Shown here: positions 14,808-21,961 of the stretch, in pieces
Layout of the letters: each line of letters starts with the position of its first letter
Position numbering within the stretch: the first letter of the stretch is position 1
Assembly: GCA_022801475.1 (NCBI GenBank)
Contig: JAAWSH010000002.1
Span: forward strand, 1 to 23,290
Direction: 5' to 3'
Origin: Acutalibacter sp.
Lineage (GTDB): Bacteria; Bacillota; Clostridia; Oscillospirales; Acutalibacteraceae
Length of the DNA: 23,290 nt
Position numbers and translations under genes: made by a program
The notes under the pieces: model-generated
Told to the model about the DNA's origin: nothing
What the model saw: the letters and a program-made list of their open reading frames with translations, nothing else
Databases searched by the model: none

Positions 14808-16094
14808 ATGACAGGAGCAATGTATGCGGCCGTTGCGGGCTTGCGTGCCCACATGAGCGCCCTGAACGTAATTGGCCACAATATTTCCAACGTAAACACC
14901 AATGCCTATAAGTCTGCCCGGTACACCTTTTTAGAGTCTCTGTACTCCACGGTGCGGGGCGGCAGTAACGGCTCGGCCCAGGTGGGCGGCAAAAACCCCG
15001 CTCAGATGGGTTACGGCTCGTCCATTGGCACCATTGACCTGGACATGAGCACCAAGAACTACACCCCCACCGGCAAGGCCACAGACGTGATGATTGATGG
15101 CGACGGCTTTATTATGGTGGGCGACAAGGGCAAGGTCTTTAACAGCGAGGAGGACGTGAAGGGCCTATACCTGACCCGCCACGGCGACCTGGCTTTTGGC
15201 CCGGACGGCTACCTGACCGATGGCCAGGGCAATGTTGTGTATGGTTTCCTTTCGGTGGAAAACCCGGTGTACACCAAGGTGATCGAAGATAATACGGACG
15301 CAGATGGTAAGGTCAACATTCCCCCCCTGCCCAAAGAGGGCTTGAAAGAAGACGATGCGGGCGAGTACTTTATGGACAATGGCGAACTGGTGCAGATCGT
15401 CAAAGAAGGGGATGTTCTGACTAAAAAGGTGATTGACCAGTACACCCCCAGCCCGGTTCTGACCGCGATTCGCGCTCCCAGGGCTGGTACGGGTGCTTTG
15501 ACAACTCCTACCGACCCGAACGACCCCGATAGTGCTAAACAAGCATTATACTCAAAGGGCGACCCCATTTATCCCCATTACGATGAGGTAACCGGCACCA
15601 TTGTAGATGCTGCGGAAGACGCGGACGTCTCCGGCCGCATTGACCTGAACAGCGTGAGCATTGATGAGAACACCGGCCGCATTACCTGTACCACAGAGAA
15701 CGGCAAGGCCGTGGTAATCGGTACCATTGCCATCGCGAAGGTCTCCAACCCCAATGGCGTAACCCACGTCAATGGCCGGTACTACCAGGCTTTGGACGGC
15801 GCGGGCGACATGAATGTCTGCTCCATTGGCAACTCTGTTCTGAACAGCGACGACCCGGACAGTCCCTTCTATGCCCCGGACGCCCAGGGCGTAGCAAACC
15901 GCTTTAAGGGCGAGGTGGGCATCCGCTCCGCGGGTACTTCCAAGTTCGTCAGCGGTGGCCTGGAAAGTTCTGGTACAGACCTGGCCTCTGAAATCAGTAA
16001 TATGATCATGGTCCAGCGCGGCTACCAGGCCAACACTCGTATTGTTACCGTAACAGACAGCATGCTGGAAGAGCTGGTGAATATGAAGCGGTAA
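14808..16094 (+). CDS. flgE: Flagellar hook protein FlgE
   Basis: FlgE polymerises into the hook, the flexible joint outside the cell. The 428-residue product has the conserved N-terminal D0 segment (MYAAVAGLRAHMSALNVIGH, then NISNVNTNAYKS). A D1/D2 core follows with DVMIDGDGFIMVGD and YLTRHGDLAFGPDGYLTDGQG. The C-terminal helix is the conserved LASEISNMIMVQRGYQANTR. The central D2-D3 part (about 150-330) is divergent, as in most hook proteins. It contains a short stretch of unlike codon use (about 15490-15560) and two cysteines (in ITCTTENG and MNVCSIGN), which are unusual for hook proteins. AAAGGAG precedes the ATG. Confidence 0.96.
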   Translation: MTGAMYAAVAGLRAHMSALNVIGHNISNVNTNAYKSARYTFLESLYSTVRGGSNGSAQVGGKNPAQMGYGSSIGTIDLDMSTKNYTPTGKATDVMIDGDGFIMVGDKGKVFNSEEDVKGLYLTRHGDLAFGPDGYLTDGQGNVVYGFLSVENPVYTKVIEDNTDADGKVNIPPLPKEGLKEDDAGEYFMDNGELVQIVKEGDVLTKKVIDQYTPSPVLTAIRAPRAGTGALTTPTDPNDPDSAKQALYSKGDPIYPHYDEVTGTIVDAAEDADVSGRIDLNSVSIDENTGRITCTTENGKAVVIGTIAIAKVSNPNGVTHVNGRYYQALDGAGDMNVCSIGNSVLNSDDPDSPFYAPDAQGVANRFKGEVGIRSAGTSKFVSGGLESSGTDLASEISNMIMVQRGYQANTRIVTVTDSMLEELVNMKR

Positions 16095-16354
16095 TTTAGG
16101 CGGATAACCTAAAAAATCTTGTGACGCGGCTGGGGGGAGGATCTCCAAATAAAAGTCCTTTCCACCCAGGCCGGCAAGGGAAAGCGTCCAGTGAGGGGGA
16201 CAAGGGCCCCTGCGGAGCCTTAAAGCCCGCCGCGGCCTTGCAAAAAGACATTCCATTATAAAAGAAGTTACGTAACGAGCACACGCTTCGTCTTTTCGGG
16301 GGGCTTATAGGGCCCCCCGGGGGCGGGGCTATAACGAAGAAGGAGGGCAAGCTT
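16095..16354 (+). other. 260-base flgE-flbD gap with hairpins, one abutting the flbD ribosome site
   Basis: No gene here. TTTAGG-CGGATAA-CCTAAA (16095-16113) follows the flgE stop directly. Near the other end CTTCGT (16286-16291) pairs with ACGAAG (16334-16339), enclosing GGGGGGC (16298-16304) with GCCCCCC (16312-16318). The right arm touches the flbD ribosome site AAGGAGGG. No correctly spaced promoter was found. Confidence 0.5.
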
Positions 16355-16618
16355 ATGATCATGTTGACCAAGACCAGCGGCGAGCGCTTTCTGGTGAACC
16401 ATATGCAGGTAGAGTGCATCGAGCTGATACCCGAGACCAAGGTGGTTATGATGAACCGTGACTTTTACCTGGTGCAGGAGAATGTGCAGGAGATCATCCA
16501 AAAAATCACCGATTATAACGCCAAGGTGATGGATATTCACCGGGAAATCAGCATAAACGACGAGCCAAAGCCCGCACCGGCTGCACGGCCCACCCAGCGC
16601 CCCGGCTACCGCCGGTAG
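16355..16618 (+). CDS. flbD: FlbD/SwrD-family flagellar protein
   Basis: The 87-residue product begins MIMLTKTSGERFLVN and continues with VECIELIPETKVVMMNRDFYLVQENVQEI, the pattern of the small FlbD family that lies between flgE and motA in many bacteria. The Bacillus relative SwrD raises motor torque, probably through the stator. This one has a Pro/Ala/Arg-rich C-terminal extension of about 20 residues (PKPAPAARPTQRPGYRR). AAGGAGGG gives a good ribosome site. Adjacency to motA fits a stator-related role; that is inference. Confidence 0.9.
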   Translation: MIMLTKTSGERFLVNHMQVECIELIPETKVVMMNRDFYLVQENVQEIIQKITDYNAKVMDIHREISINDEPKPAPAARPTQRPGYRR

Positions 16619-16651
16619 GCAGGGGAATAACAAAATGAAGGTGAAAGTTCT

Positions 16652-17473
16652 ATGAATATTGGTTATATCATTGGTCTTGTGCTGGCGATTGCGGTTATGG
16701 TTCTGGGCATGATGGGCTTCCCCACAATCCAGCCGGAGCTCATTGCCAACTTCTTCGACGGCCCCAGCGTCATGATCGTTATTGGATGTACCATTGGCGT
16801 GGTAATGGCCAGCTTCCCGCTTAAAGCGGTGCTGTCCCTTCCCAAGCACTTTGGGGTTATGCTGAAAAACCCCAAGCAGAAGCCCGAGACAATTATCAAC
16901 CAGCTGGTGGACCTGGCCCAGATTGCCCGTAAAGACGGCCTTCTGGCCCTGGAAGAAAAGGCCAACGAGCAGGACGACCCTTTCTTTAAACAGGCCATTA
17001 TGCTGATTGTGGACGCCAACGACCCGGACCGGGTGCGCATGACCCTGGAAAACGATATTGAGTGTATGTCCGACCGGCATAACGCTGTGGCGGCTTTGTA
17101 TGACAAGGCCTCTGCCGTGGCTCCGGCTTTTGGTATGGTAGGTACCCTGGTGGGTCTGATTAACATGCTGAAGCGGATGGACCCCACCAGCGGGTCCAGC
17201 AACATAGGCCAGGACATGGGCACCGCCCTGATCACCACCCTGTACGGTTGTGTTTTGGCCCATATGATCTTTGGTCCCGTTGCCAACAACCTGCGCATTC
17301 GGGACGCGGACGAGGTGCTGAACAAAATGATCATCGTAGAGGGAATTACATGCATCCAGGCCGGCGAAAACCCCAAGCTGCTGCGGGAAAAGCTTTTGAC
17401 CTTTGTGGCCCAGAAGCAGCGGGAAAAAATGGGCGACGCCCCCAGTGGTTCCGGCGGTGGAGAGGGCGCGTAA
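16652..17473 (+). CDS. motA: Flagellar motor stator protein MotA
   Basis: MotA forms the five-subunit ring of the stator around two MotB subunits and couples ion flow to rotation through FliG. The 273-residue product has four predicted membrane segments: two near the N terminus (about 3-21 and 33-53) and two later (about 155-175 and 190-210). A charged cytoplasmic loop lies between the pairs. The functional prolines of the family are at P158 (APAFGMVGTLVG) and P209 (FGPVANNLR). The C-terminal cytoplasmic part ends in a Gly/Ser-rich tail. GAAGGTGA precedes the ATG. MotA and PomA cannot be told apart here, so the coupling ion is not assigned. Confidence 0.95.
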   Translation: MNIGYIIGLVLAIAVMVLGMMGFPTIQPELIANFFDGPSVMIVIGCTIGVVMASFPLKAVLSLPKHFGVMLKNPKQKPETIINQLVDLAQIARKDGLLALEEKANEQDDPFFKQAIMLIVDANDPDRVRMTLENDIECMSDRHNAVAALYDKASAVAPAFGMVGTLVGLINMLKRMDPTSGSSNIGQDMGTALITTLYGCVLAHMIFGPVANNLRIRDADEVLNKMIIVEGITCIQAGENPKLLREKLLTFVAQKQREKMGDAPSGSGGGEGA

Positions 17474-17755
17474 GAGGCTTTGGGGAGAGTTTCCTGCAAA
17501 GCTTTGTGCAAAGGCCTCTTGACGGAAGGGGTATAAGTTTGGTATAATATTTTCGTTTGAAAAGAAGCGGGTAGGTCCTGTGGGGGCATTCCCCCCGGCC
17601 CACTGCGGTACCGCTTCGCTGTGTATGGCGGTGCGGCCATATTCAGCGAAGCGGTATTCGGCGGCATACAGGCAGCCCAGCCGGTAAAATGCACCGACAG
17701 TCGGAGAGAAACCGGCAATCGGTATGTAAATAAAGAATGGAGGTGTCTGGCTGAT
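17474..17755 (+). promoter_or_regulatory. 282-base motA-motB gap with promoter and highly structured leader
   Basis: After a promoter at 17519-17548 the predicted leader is about 200 bases. A GGGGG-CATT-CCCCC hairpin lies at 17582-17595. TACCGCTTCGCTG (17609-17621) pairs perfectly with 17644-17656 and encloses TATGGC (17624-17629) with GCCATA (17636-17641). A second nested element follows: GCATAC (17664-17669) with GTATGT (17722-17727), inside it GCCGGT (17680-17685) with ACCGGC (17711-17716), and inside that CCGA-CAG-TCGG (17694-17704). The loops AAAATGCA and AGAGAA between the inner stems are A-rich. The layout resembles a structured regulatory RNA; I do not recognise a known riboswitch class. 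Confidence 0.6.
17519..17548 (+). promoter_or_regulatory. Sigma-A promoter upstream of motB
   Basis: TTGACG (17519-17524) and TATAAT (17543-17548) are 18 bp apart, with five and six of six consensus bases. It reads toward motB. Transcription would start near 17555. A hairpin-forming AGAGGC/GCCTCT pair (17473-17478 and 17514-17519) sits just upstream. Confidence 0.65.
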
Positions 17756-18667
17756 ATGAAAAAGAAAAGTAGCGGCGGAGAAGGCGGCTCAAACTGGATG
17801 GACACCTACGGAGACATGGTTACATTGCTGCTGTGCTTTTTTGTGCTGTTGTACTCTATGTCTACCATTGATGAGAACAAATGGAAGCAGGTGGCGATGA
17901 GTTTTAACCCCAACGCCATACGGGACCAGACCAACATAGGCGGTACGGCCAGCGGTATTTTCCAAGATCCCGAAGCCACGGGAGACCCGGGCGTCACCGA
18001 GCCCACGGAGCTGGAGAAGGAGCAAGAAAACGTTGACCAGCAGATGGAGGACCTTTACGAGGCCATCAAGCAGTATATTGACGCTTCCGGCGTGAACATC
18101 GAAGTGACAAAAGGCGATGGCGGCGTGTTCCTCTCTATGCGCGACACCATATTTTTTGAGCCCAATGAGGCGGTTATGCTGCAAGCGGGACAGAAAATAT
18201 TGGAGGACCTGGCGCCTATTATCTCAAAGGTTGCGCCTTCTATTGACCAAATACGGGTTATGGGACATACGGCCTCGGTAAACGACGGCCAGCCAGCCGA
18301 CATATTTTTTGACTGGACGCTGTCCTCTTCCCGTGCCGCGGTGGTTGTGGCAACCCTACAGGAGCTGTGCCCTGAGCTTAATCCTGCCCGGTGGAAAACA
18401 GAGGGAAATGCCCAGTATCTGCCTGTGGCCCCCAACGACTCGGAAGAAAACCGCAGGAAGAACCGCCGCGTAGAGATGGTCATTAAGGGGAAAGACCTGC
18501 TAAACCAAATGGGCGACAGCATTGAACAGTACGAGACCCTGCGTGTGGAAGGACCCAGCAAGAGCAGTACCAGCTCGGAAGCCAGTGATGTTGAAAGCAG
18601 TTCTTCTACTGTGAGCAGCGAGAGTACTCCCCCTGCGTCCAGCAGTACTGAGAGCCAGGAGGGTTAG
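17756..18667 (+). CDS. motB: Flagellar motor stator protein MotB
   Basis: MotB anchors the stator to peptidoglycan and carries the ion-binding aspartate. The 303-residue product has a short cytoplasmic N terminus, then one membrane helix (about 21-39) preceded by the family motif NWMDTYGDMVTLLLCFF, in which D20 is the ion-binding Asp. An OmpA-like peptidoglycan-binding domain (about 115-245) contains VMGHTA, WTLSSSRAAVV and ENRRKNRRVEMV. The usual GHTD aspartate is Ala here. A 36-residue Ser/Thr/Glu-rich tail ends the protein, longer than usual. I chose ATG 17756 because GGAGGTG (17739-17745) precedes it; the longer reading frame from 17621 runs through the leader structure. It is followed by fliM after 4 bases, with no fliL between. 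Confidence 0.95.
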   Translation: MKKKSSGGEGGSNWMDTYGDMVTLLLCFFVLLYSMSTIDENKWKQVAMSFNPNAIRDQTNIGGTASGIFQDPEATGDPGVTEPTELEKEQENVDQQMEDLYEAIKQYIDASGVNIEVTKGDGGVFLSMRDTIFFEPNEAVMLQAGQKILEDLAPIISKVAPSIDQIRVMGHTASVNDGQPADIFFDWTLSSSRAAVVVATLQELCPELNPARWKTEGNAQYLPVAPNDSEENRRKNRRVEMVIKGKDLLNQMGDSIEQYETLRVEGPSKSSTSSEASDVESSSSTVSSESTPPASSSTESQEG

Positions 18668-18671
18668 GCAA

Positions 18672-19694
18672 ATGCCAGAGGTATTATCACAAAGCCAAAT
18701 AGACGCCCTGCTGAACTCCATGAACAACAGCGGCGGCGACCAGTCCAAAAAGGAAGAGGCTCCGCCAGAGAAAAAGTACCGCAAATACGACTTTACCAGT
18801 CCCCGTAAATTTACCAAGGACCGGCTGAAGATGCTGAACAGTATTTTCGACAACTATTCCCGGGTGCTTACCACCCGCATTAACGGCCTGGTTCACGCGA
18901 CCTGCGATATTGCCGTAGAGTCGGTAGAGGAGCAGCGGTATTTTGAGTTTTCCAACGCCTTGACGGAAAACGCGGTGTTGACCACAGCGCATTTGGTGAT
19001 GAAGGGCAAAAAGGAAGAAGAGGACCCGCTGTTACTGTATCCCACCACGCCTGTAATGGTGAGCATGATGGACCGGATGACAGGCGGAAACGGCGACGTG
19101 GAAAGCTTATCGGACGACTATACATACACCGAGCTGGACCTGAAGCTGTATGAGATCTTGATACAGGACTTTGTTTCCATGATGGGCGTTACCTGGGAAA
19201 ATTATATTCAGCTGGACTTTGAGTTTGGCCGGGTAGAGACCAACCCAACCCTGGTGCAGCTCATCGGTCTGGAAGAGACCGTGGTGTTGGTAGATATGAA
19301 AATGTCCTTTGAAAATGTAGAGGGCAGTATGAGCGTGGTGCTGCCGGAAGCGGTTTTGACCAGTATTTTTACCGAAATCGCGGCCGGAGCAAAGACCAAG
19401 CGGCCTGACCACCAGGACAGCGCGGAGGAGATATTCGATAACTTGCGGGATTCTACCCTGGAAATTCGGGCAGAGCTGGCCCGCACCACCCTGCGGCTGG
19501 ACGACATCTACCGGCTGAACGTGGGGGATGTGATTGATCTCAACCAGAAAAAGGATGGTACGTTGAACCTTTATGTGGGTGGACAGCGGTGGTTTAACGG
19601 GCTAATGGGCGTCAGCGATAAAAAGCTGGCTGTGAAGATTAAAGATGTGTACCATAACGCCGGTGGAAGGAGCAGGATACAAAATGAGCAATAA
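18672..19694 (+). CDS. fliM: Flagellar motor switch protein FliM
   Basis: FliM is the main C-ring subunit; it binds CheY-phosphate and reverses the motor. The 340-residue length is normal. The N-terminal CheY-binding peptide is LSQSQIDALLNSM (5-17). The middle domain has the FliG-binding GGNG motif (138-141). The C-terminal SpoA-type domain includes LNVGDVIDLNQKKDGTLNLYVGGQRWFNG. GGAGGG provides the ribosome site. The last 11 bases overlap the fliY start, so the two are likely translationally coupled. Confidence 0.97.
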   Translation: MPEVLSQSQIDALLNSMNNSGGDQSKKEEAPPEKKYRKYDFTSPRKFTKDRLKMLNSIFDNYSRVLTTRINGLVHATCDIAVESVEEQRYFEFSNALTENAVLTTAHLVMKGKKEEEDPLLLYPTTPVMVSMMDRMTGGNGDVESLSDDYTYTELDLKLYEILIQDFVSMMGVTWENYIQLDFEFGRVETNPTLVQLIGLEETVVLVDMKMSFENVEGSMSVVLPEAVLTSIFTEIAAGAKTKRPDHQDSAEEIFDNLRDSTLEIRAELARTTLRLDDIYRLNVGDVIDLNQKKDGTLNLYVGGQRWFNGLMGVSDKKLAVKIKDVYHNAGGRSRIQNEQ

Positions 19695-21093
19695 TGTTTT
19701 CAAAGCTATGGAAATGAGCGCCATCGGCGAAATAATGAACATTAGTCTAGGGTCATCGGCGACGGCGGTTTCCAATTTGCTGGACCATCGGGTGGACATT
19801 ACCACACCGACGGTGTCTGTGGTAGATGTAAAGGATTTTCAGCTGGGGGATATTGAGCCGGCTGTGGGCGTGGAGATTAAATACGTCTCCGGCTTGGACG
19901 GCAGCAATATTATGCTGCTGCGCATGAGTGATATTAAGGTCATTGTAGATATTCTCATGGGCACGGACACCCCCCTGGAGGAGTTTGTTTTAGACGAGCT
20001 GACCCTTAGTGCCGTATGCGAGGTCATGAACCAGATGATGGGCGCGGCCTCTACGGCTCTTTCCGACTTTTTAGGCCGGGTGGTAAATATTTCCACCCCA
20101 GAGACCTTTGATGTCTATGACACAGAGGCCATGAAACGGGACCGGATGCCAGTAAAAGAGGGCCCCATTGTGGTGGTGCGTTTTGCGCTGACCATTGAGG
20201 ACCAGCTGCAAAGCGAGTTTATGAACGTGATTTCCGTAGATCTGGCAAAGGAGCTGGTCCGGGGCTTTGGTCTGGATTTGGACGAGGATGAGCCCGCCGC
20301 GTCTCAGCCAGCGGCCCCGGCTCCCGCTGCCCCAGAGCCCGCTCCGGCGGCTCCGGCCTCTGGGGGAGGCGGCGGAACCCTAAGCCAGGAGGAGATCGAA
20401 AAACTGATGGCTGGGGGTGGAGCGGCAGCGCCTGCCCCGGCCCCGGCTGCTCCGGCGGCCCCAGCCCCTGGGGGAGGAGGCGGCACCCTAAGCCAAGAGG
20501 AGATCGAAAAACTGATGGCTGGGGGTGGAGCGGCAGCGCCTGCTCCGGCCCCGGCGGCGCCAGCACCCGCGCCTGCCCCCGCTGCGGGAGGCGTACCGGC
20601 CCAGCAGCCCGCAATGCCCCCCCAGCAGCCCATGATGCCTATGATGCCCCCTATGCCGGGGCAAGAGGGAATGCAGGCCTATCCTGGGTACCCGGGGTAC
20701 TATCCTCCGTACTATGGCTGGCCGGCGCCCCCAACGCCCCCGGCCCCCCCTGAACCCAAGGTGATCAACACCACGCCGCCCTCCATGCCTAAGCTGGAAA
20801 ACGGCGAGGAGCTAAGCCAGGAGCAGACCCAGAATTTGGACCTGATTATGGGTGTGCCGCTGGAGGTGACGGTGGAGATTGGCCGTACCCGTAAACGTGT
20901 GCAGGAGATCCTCTCTTTTGCCCGGGGTTCTTTGGTGGTGCTGGATAAGCTGGCCGGCGACCAGGTGGATTTGTTTGTAAACGGGCGGTGCATTGCCCGG
21001 GGTGATGTAGTGGTGATCGACGACAATTTTGGCATTAAAGTGACGGAGATCCTTAAAAAGCCCGACATTGAGGAGCTGACACAAGGTGGCTAA
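19684..21093 (+). CDS. fliY: Flagellar switch/CheY-phosphate phosphatase FliY with duplicated linker motif
   Basis: FliY is the Gram-positive counterpart of FliN fused to a CheC-like phosphatase domain. The 469-residue protein has the CheC-like part (about 9-210) with two intact E-x-x-N phosphatase motifs: E16/N19 (AIGEIMN) and E113/N116 (AVCEVMN). A SpoA/FliN-like C-terminal domain (about 384-469) contains IMGVPLEVTVEIGRT. Between them is a Pro/Ala/Gly-rich linker with two copies of LSQEEIEKLM (233-242 and 269-278), then a Met/Pro/Tyr-rich stretch. LSQEEIEKLM resembles the FliM-type CheY-docking peptide. In Bacillus subtilis FliY that peptide is at the N terminus; here the N terminus lacks it. 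The start at 19684 has GGAAGGAG upstream and lies inside the fliM end. About 75 residues longer than the Bacillus protein. Confidence 0.95.
   Translation: MSNNVFKAMEMSAIGEIMNISLGSSATAVSNLLDHRVDITTPTVSVVDVKDFQLGDIEPAVGVEIKYVSGLDGSNIMLLRMSDIKVIVDILMGTDTPLEEFVLDELTLSAVCEVMNQMMGAASTALSDFLGRVVNISTPETFDVYDTEAMKRDRMPVKEGPIVVVRFALTIEDQLQSEFMNVISVDLAKELVRGFGLDLDEDEPAASQPAAPAPAAPEPAPAAPASGGGGGTLSQEEIEKLMAGGGAAAPAPAPAAPAAPAPGGGGGTLSQEEIEKLMAGGGAAAPAPAPAAPAPAPAPAAGGVPAQQPAMPPQQPMMPMMPPMPGQEGMQAYPGYPGYYPPYYGWPAPPTPPAPPEPKVINTTPPSMPKLENGEELSQEQTQNLDLIMGVPLEVTVEIGRTRKRVQEILSFARGSLVVLDKLAGDQVDLFVNGRCIARGDVVVIDDNFGIKVTEILKKPDIEELTQGG
20361..20576 (+). repeat. Two tandem 108-bp copies inside fliY
   Basis: Copy 1 is 20361-20468 and copy 2 is 20469-20576, an exact 108-bp (36-codon) period. 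The central 60 or so bases, covering TLSQEEIEKLMAGGGAAAPA, are almost identical at the DNA level; differences cluster in the Pro/Ala codons at the ends. The frame is kept. A shorter related word, CTAAGCCAGGAG, recurs at about 20812 in the third motif-like segment ELSQEQ. Confidence 0.9.
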
Positions 21094-21160
21094 GGCCGCG
21101 TGGCCTGGCCCTTGTAAAGACCAATTATATTATCAATTACTGAAAAGAGGATGAAAGACA

Positions 21161-21526
21161 ATGGCAAAAATCTTATTGGTTGACGACGCTGCTTTTATGC
21201 GTAAGGTTATCAAAGACACCTTGAGCAAGAACGGCTACTCTGATCTGCACGAGGCTGTGGACGGCGCCGACGCGGTGGAGAAGTTCAAAGAGCTGAACCC
21301 AGACCTGGTTATTATGGACATCACCATGCCCAATATGGACGGCCTGGAGGCTTTAAAGGCCATGCGCCAGCTGAACGGCTCCGCAAACATTGTGATGTGC
21401 TCCGCCATGGGCCAGGAAGCCATGGTGATTGAGGCGATCCAGTCTGGGGCCAAAGATTTTATTGTAAAGCCCTTTAAGTCGGACCGCATTATGAAAACCG
21501 TCACTTCCATTGTCGGCGCGCCCTAA
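21161..21526 (+). CDS. cheY: Chemotaxis response regulator CheY
   Basis: CheY is phosphorylated by CheA and binds the switch to control motor direction. The 121-residue single receiver domain has the acidic pair D8/D9, phospho-acceptor D53 (LVIMDITMPNMDG), Ser81 at the switch position and Lys103 (KPF). No output domain is present. AAAGAGGATG precedes the ATG. The 67-base gap after fliY holds AGGCC-GCGT-GGCCT (about 21093-21106) and no convincing promoter. Location after fliY is the standard Gram-positive order. Confidence 0.97.
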   Translation: MAKILLVDDAAFMRKVIKDTLSKNGYSDLHEAVDGADAVEKFKELNPDLVIMDITMPNMDGLEALKAMRQLNGSANIVMCSAMGQEAMVIEAIQSGAKDFIVKPFKSDRIMKTVTSIVGAP

Positions 21527-21951
21527 TGGGGGAGAGTTTTCCCTTGGTTCATTCGCTGGGAGTCCCGCACCGCTTTGCCCTAAGCACCAGCATGGGGGGC
21601 AACATATTGTCCCTGCTGGGAATGCTGCTTACGGTAGCTGCGGTGCTGGCCCTGGCGTATTGGTGTACAAAGCTGATTGGCCGGCGGGGCATGCCCGGCT
21701 GGGCCAGGGGCTTAAACGGGGCAGACAAGCTTCAGCTGCTCTGGCAGGTCAGTGTGGGCAGAAACGAGCGCCTGGTGCTGGTACGTCTGGGCAGCCGCTG
21801 TCTGCTTTTGGGTGTGACCAGCGGGGGCGTTAGCCTGATCACGGAATTGACCCAGGAGGAGGCGGCGCCTTGGCTGCAAAAACCAGAGGTAACCGCGCAG
21901 CAGCCCAGTTTTTTAGAGATACTGCGCGACAATTTGCCCAAAAAGAAATGA
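21526..21951 (+). CDS. fliO: Flagellar export protein FliO
   Basis: FliO (FliZ in some naming) is a small membrane protein that helps assemble the FliP ring of the export gate. The 141-residue product has a polar N-terminal stretch, one membrane helix (about 27-47, ILSLLGMLLTVAAVLALAYW) and a basic segment. The conserved cytoplasmic domain LQLLWQVSVGRNERLVLVRLGSRCLLLGVTSGGVSLI is the usual FliO fold. The start overlaps the cheY stop (TAATG) with no clear ribosome site, indicating coupling; ATG 21592 is a weaker alternative. Sequence conservation is low in this family, so the call uses position too. Confidence 0.88.
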   Translation: MGESFPLVHSLGVPHRFALSTSMGGNILSLLGMLLTVAAVLALAYWCTKLIGRRGMPGWARGLNGADKLQLLWQVSVGRNERLVLVRLGSRCLLLGVTSGGVSLITELTQEEAAPWLQKPEVTAQQPSFLEILRDNLPKKK

Positions 21952-21961
21952 GCGTGATCTT

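Noticed and set aside
16238..16262. Promoter TTGCAA and TATAAA upstream of flbD.
   Set aside because: The spacer is only 13 bp.
16268..16277. GTTACGTAAC palindrome before flbD as an operator.
   Set aside because: A single short palindrome with no nearby promoter is likely chance.
17621..17755. A 45-residue N-terminal extension of MotB.
   Set aside because: It passes through the leader structures and is not MotB-like; GGAGGTG precedes ATG 17756.
16663..17805. A 380-codon open frame on the minus strand over motA.
   Set aside because: It lies opposite a certain motA, its translation is Ser/Pro/Arg-rich with no domain, and long antisense frames are expected in GC-biased genes. The same holds for 13607-14554, 2541-3167, 6985-7614 and 8798-9514 on the minus strand.
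21112..21133. Promoter upstream of cheY (TTGTAA with TATATT or TATTAT).
   Set aside because: Box spacing of 8-10 bp is too short, and no better -35 was found.
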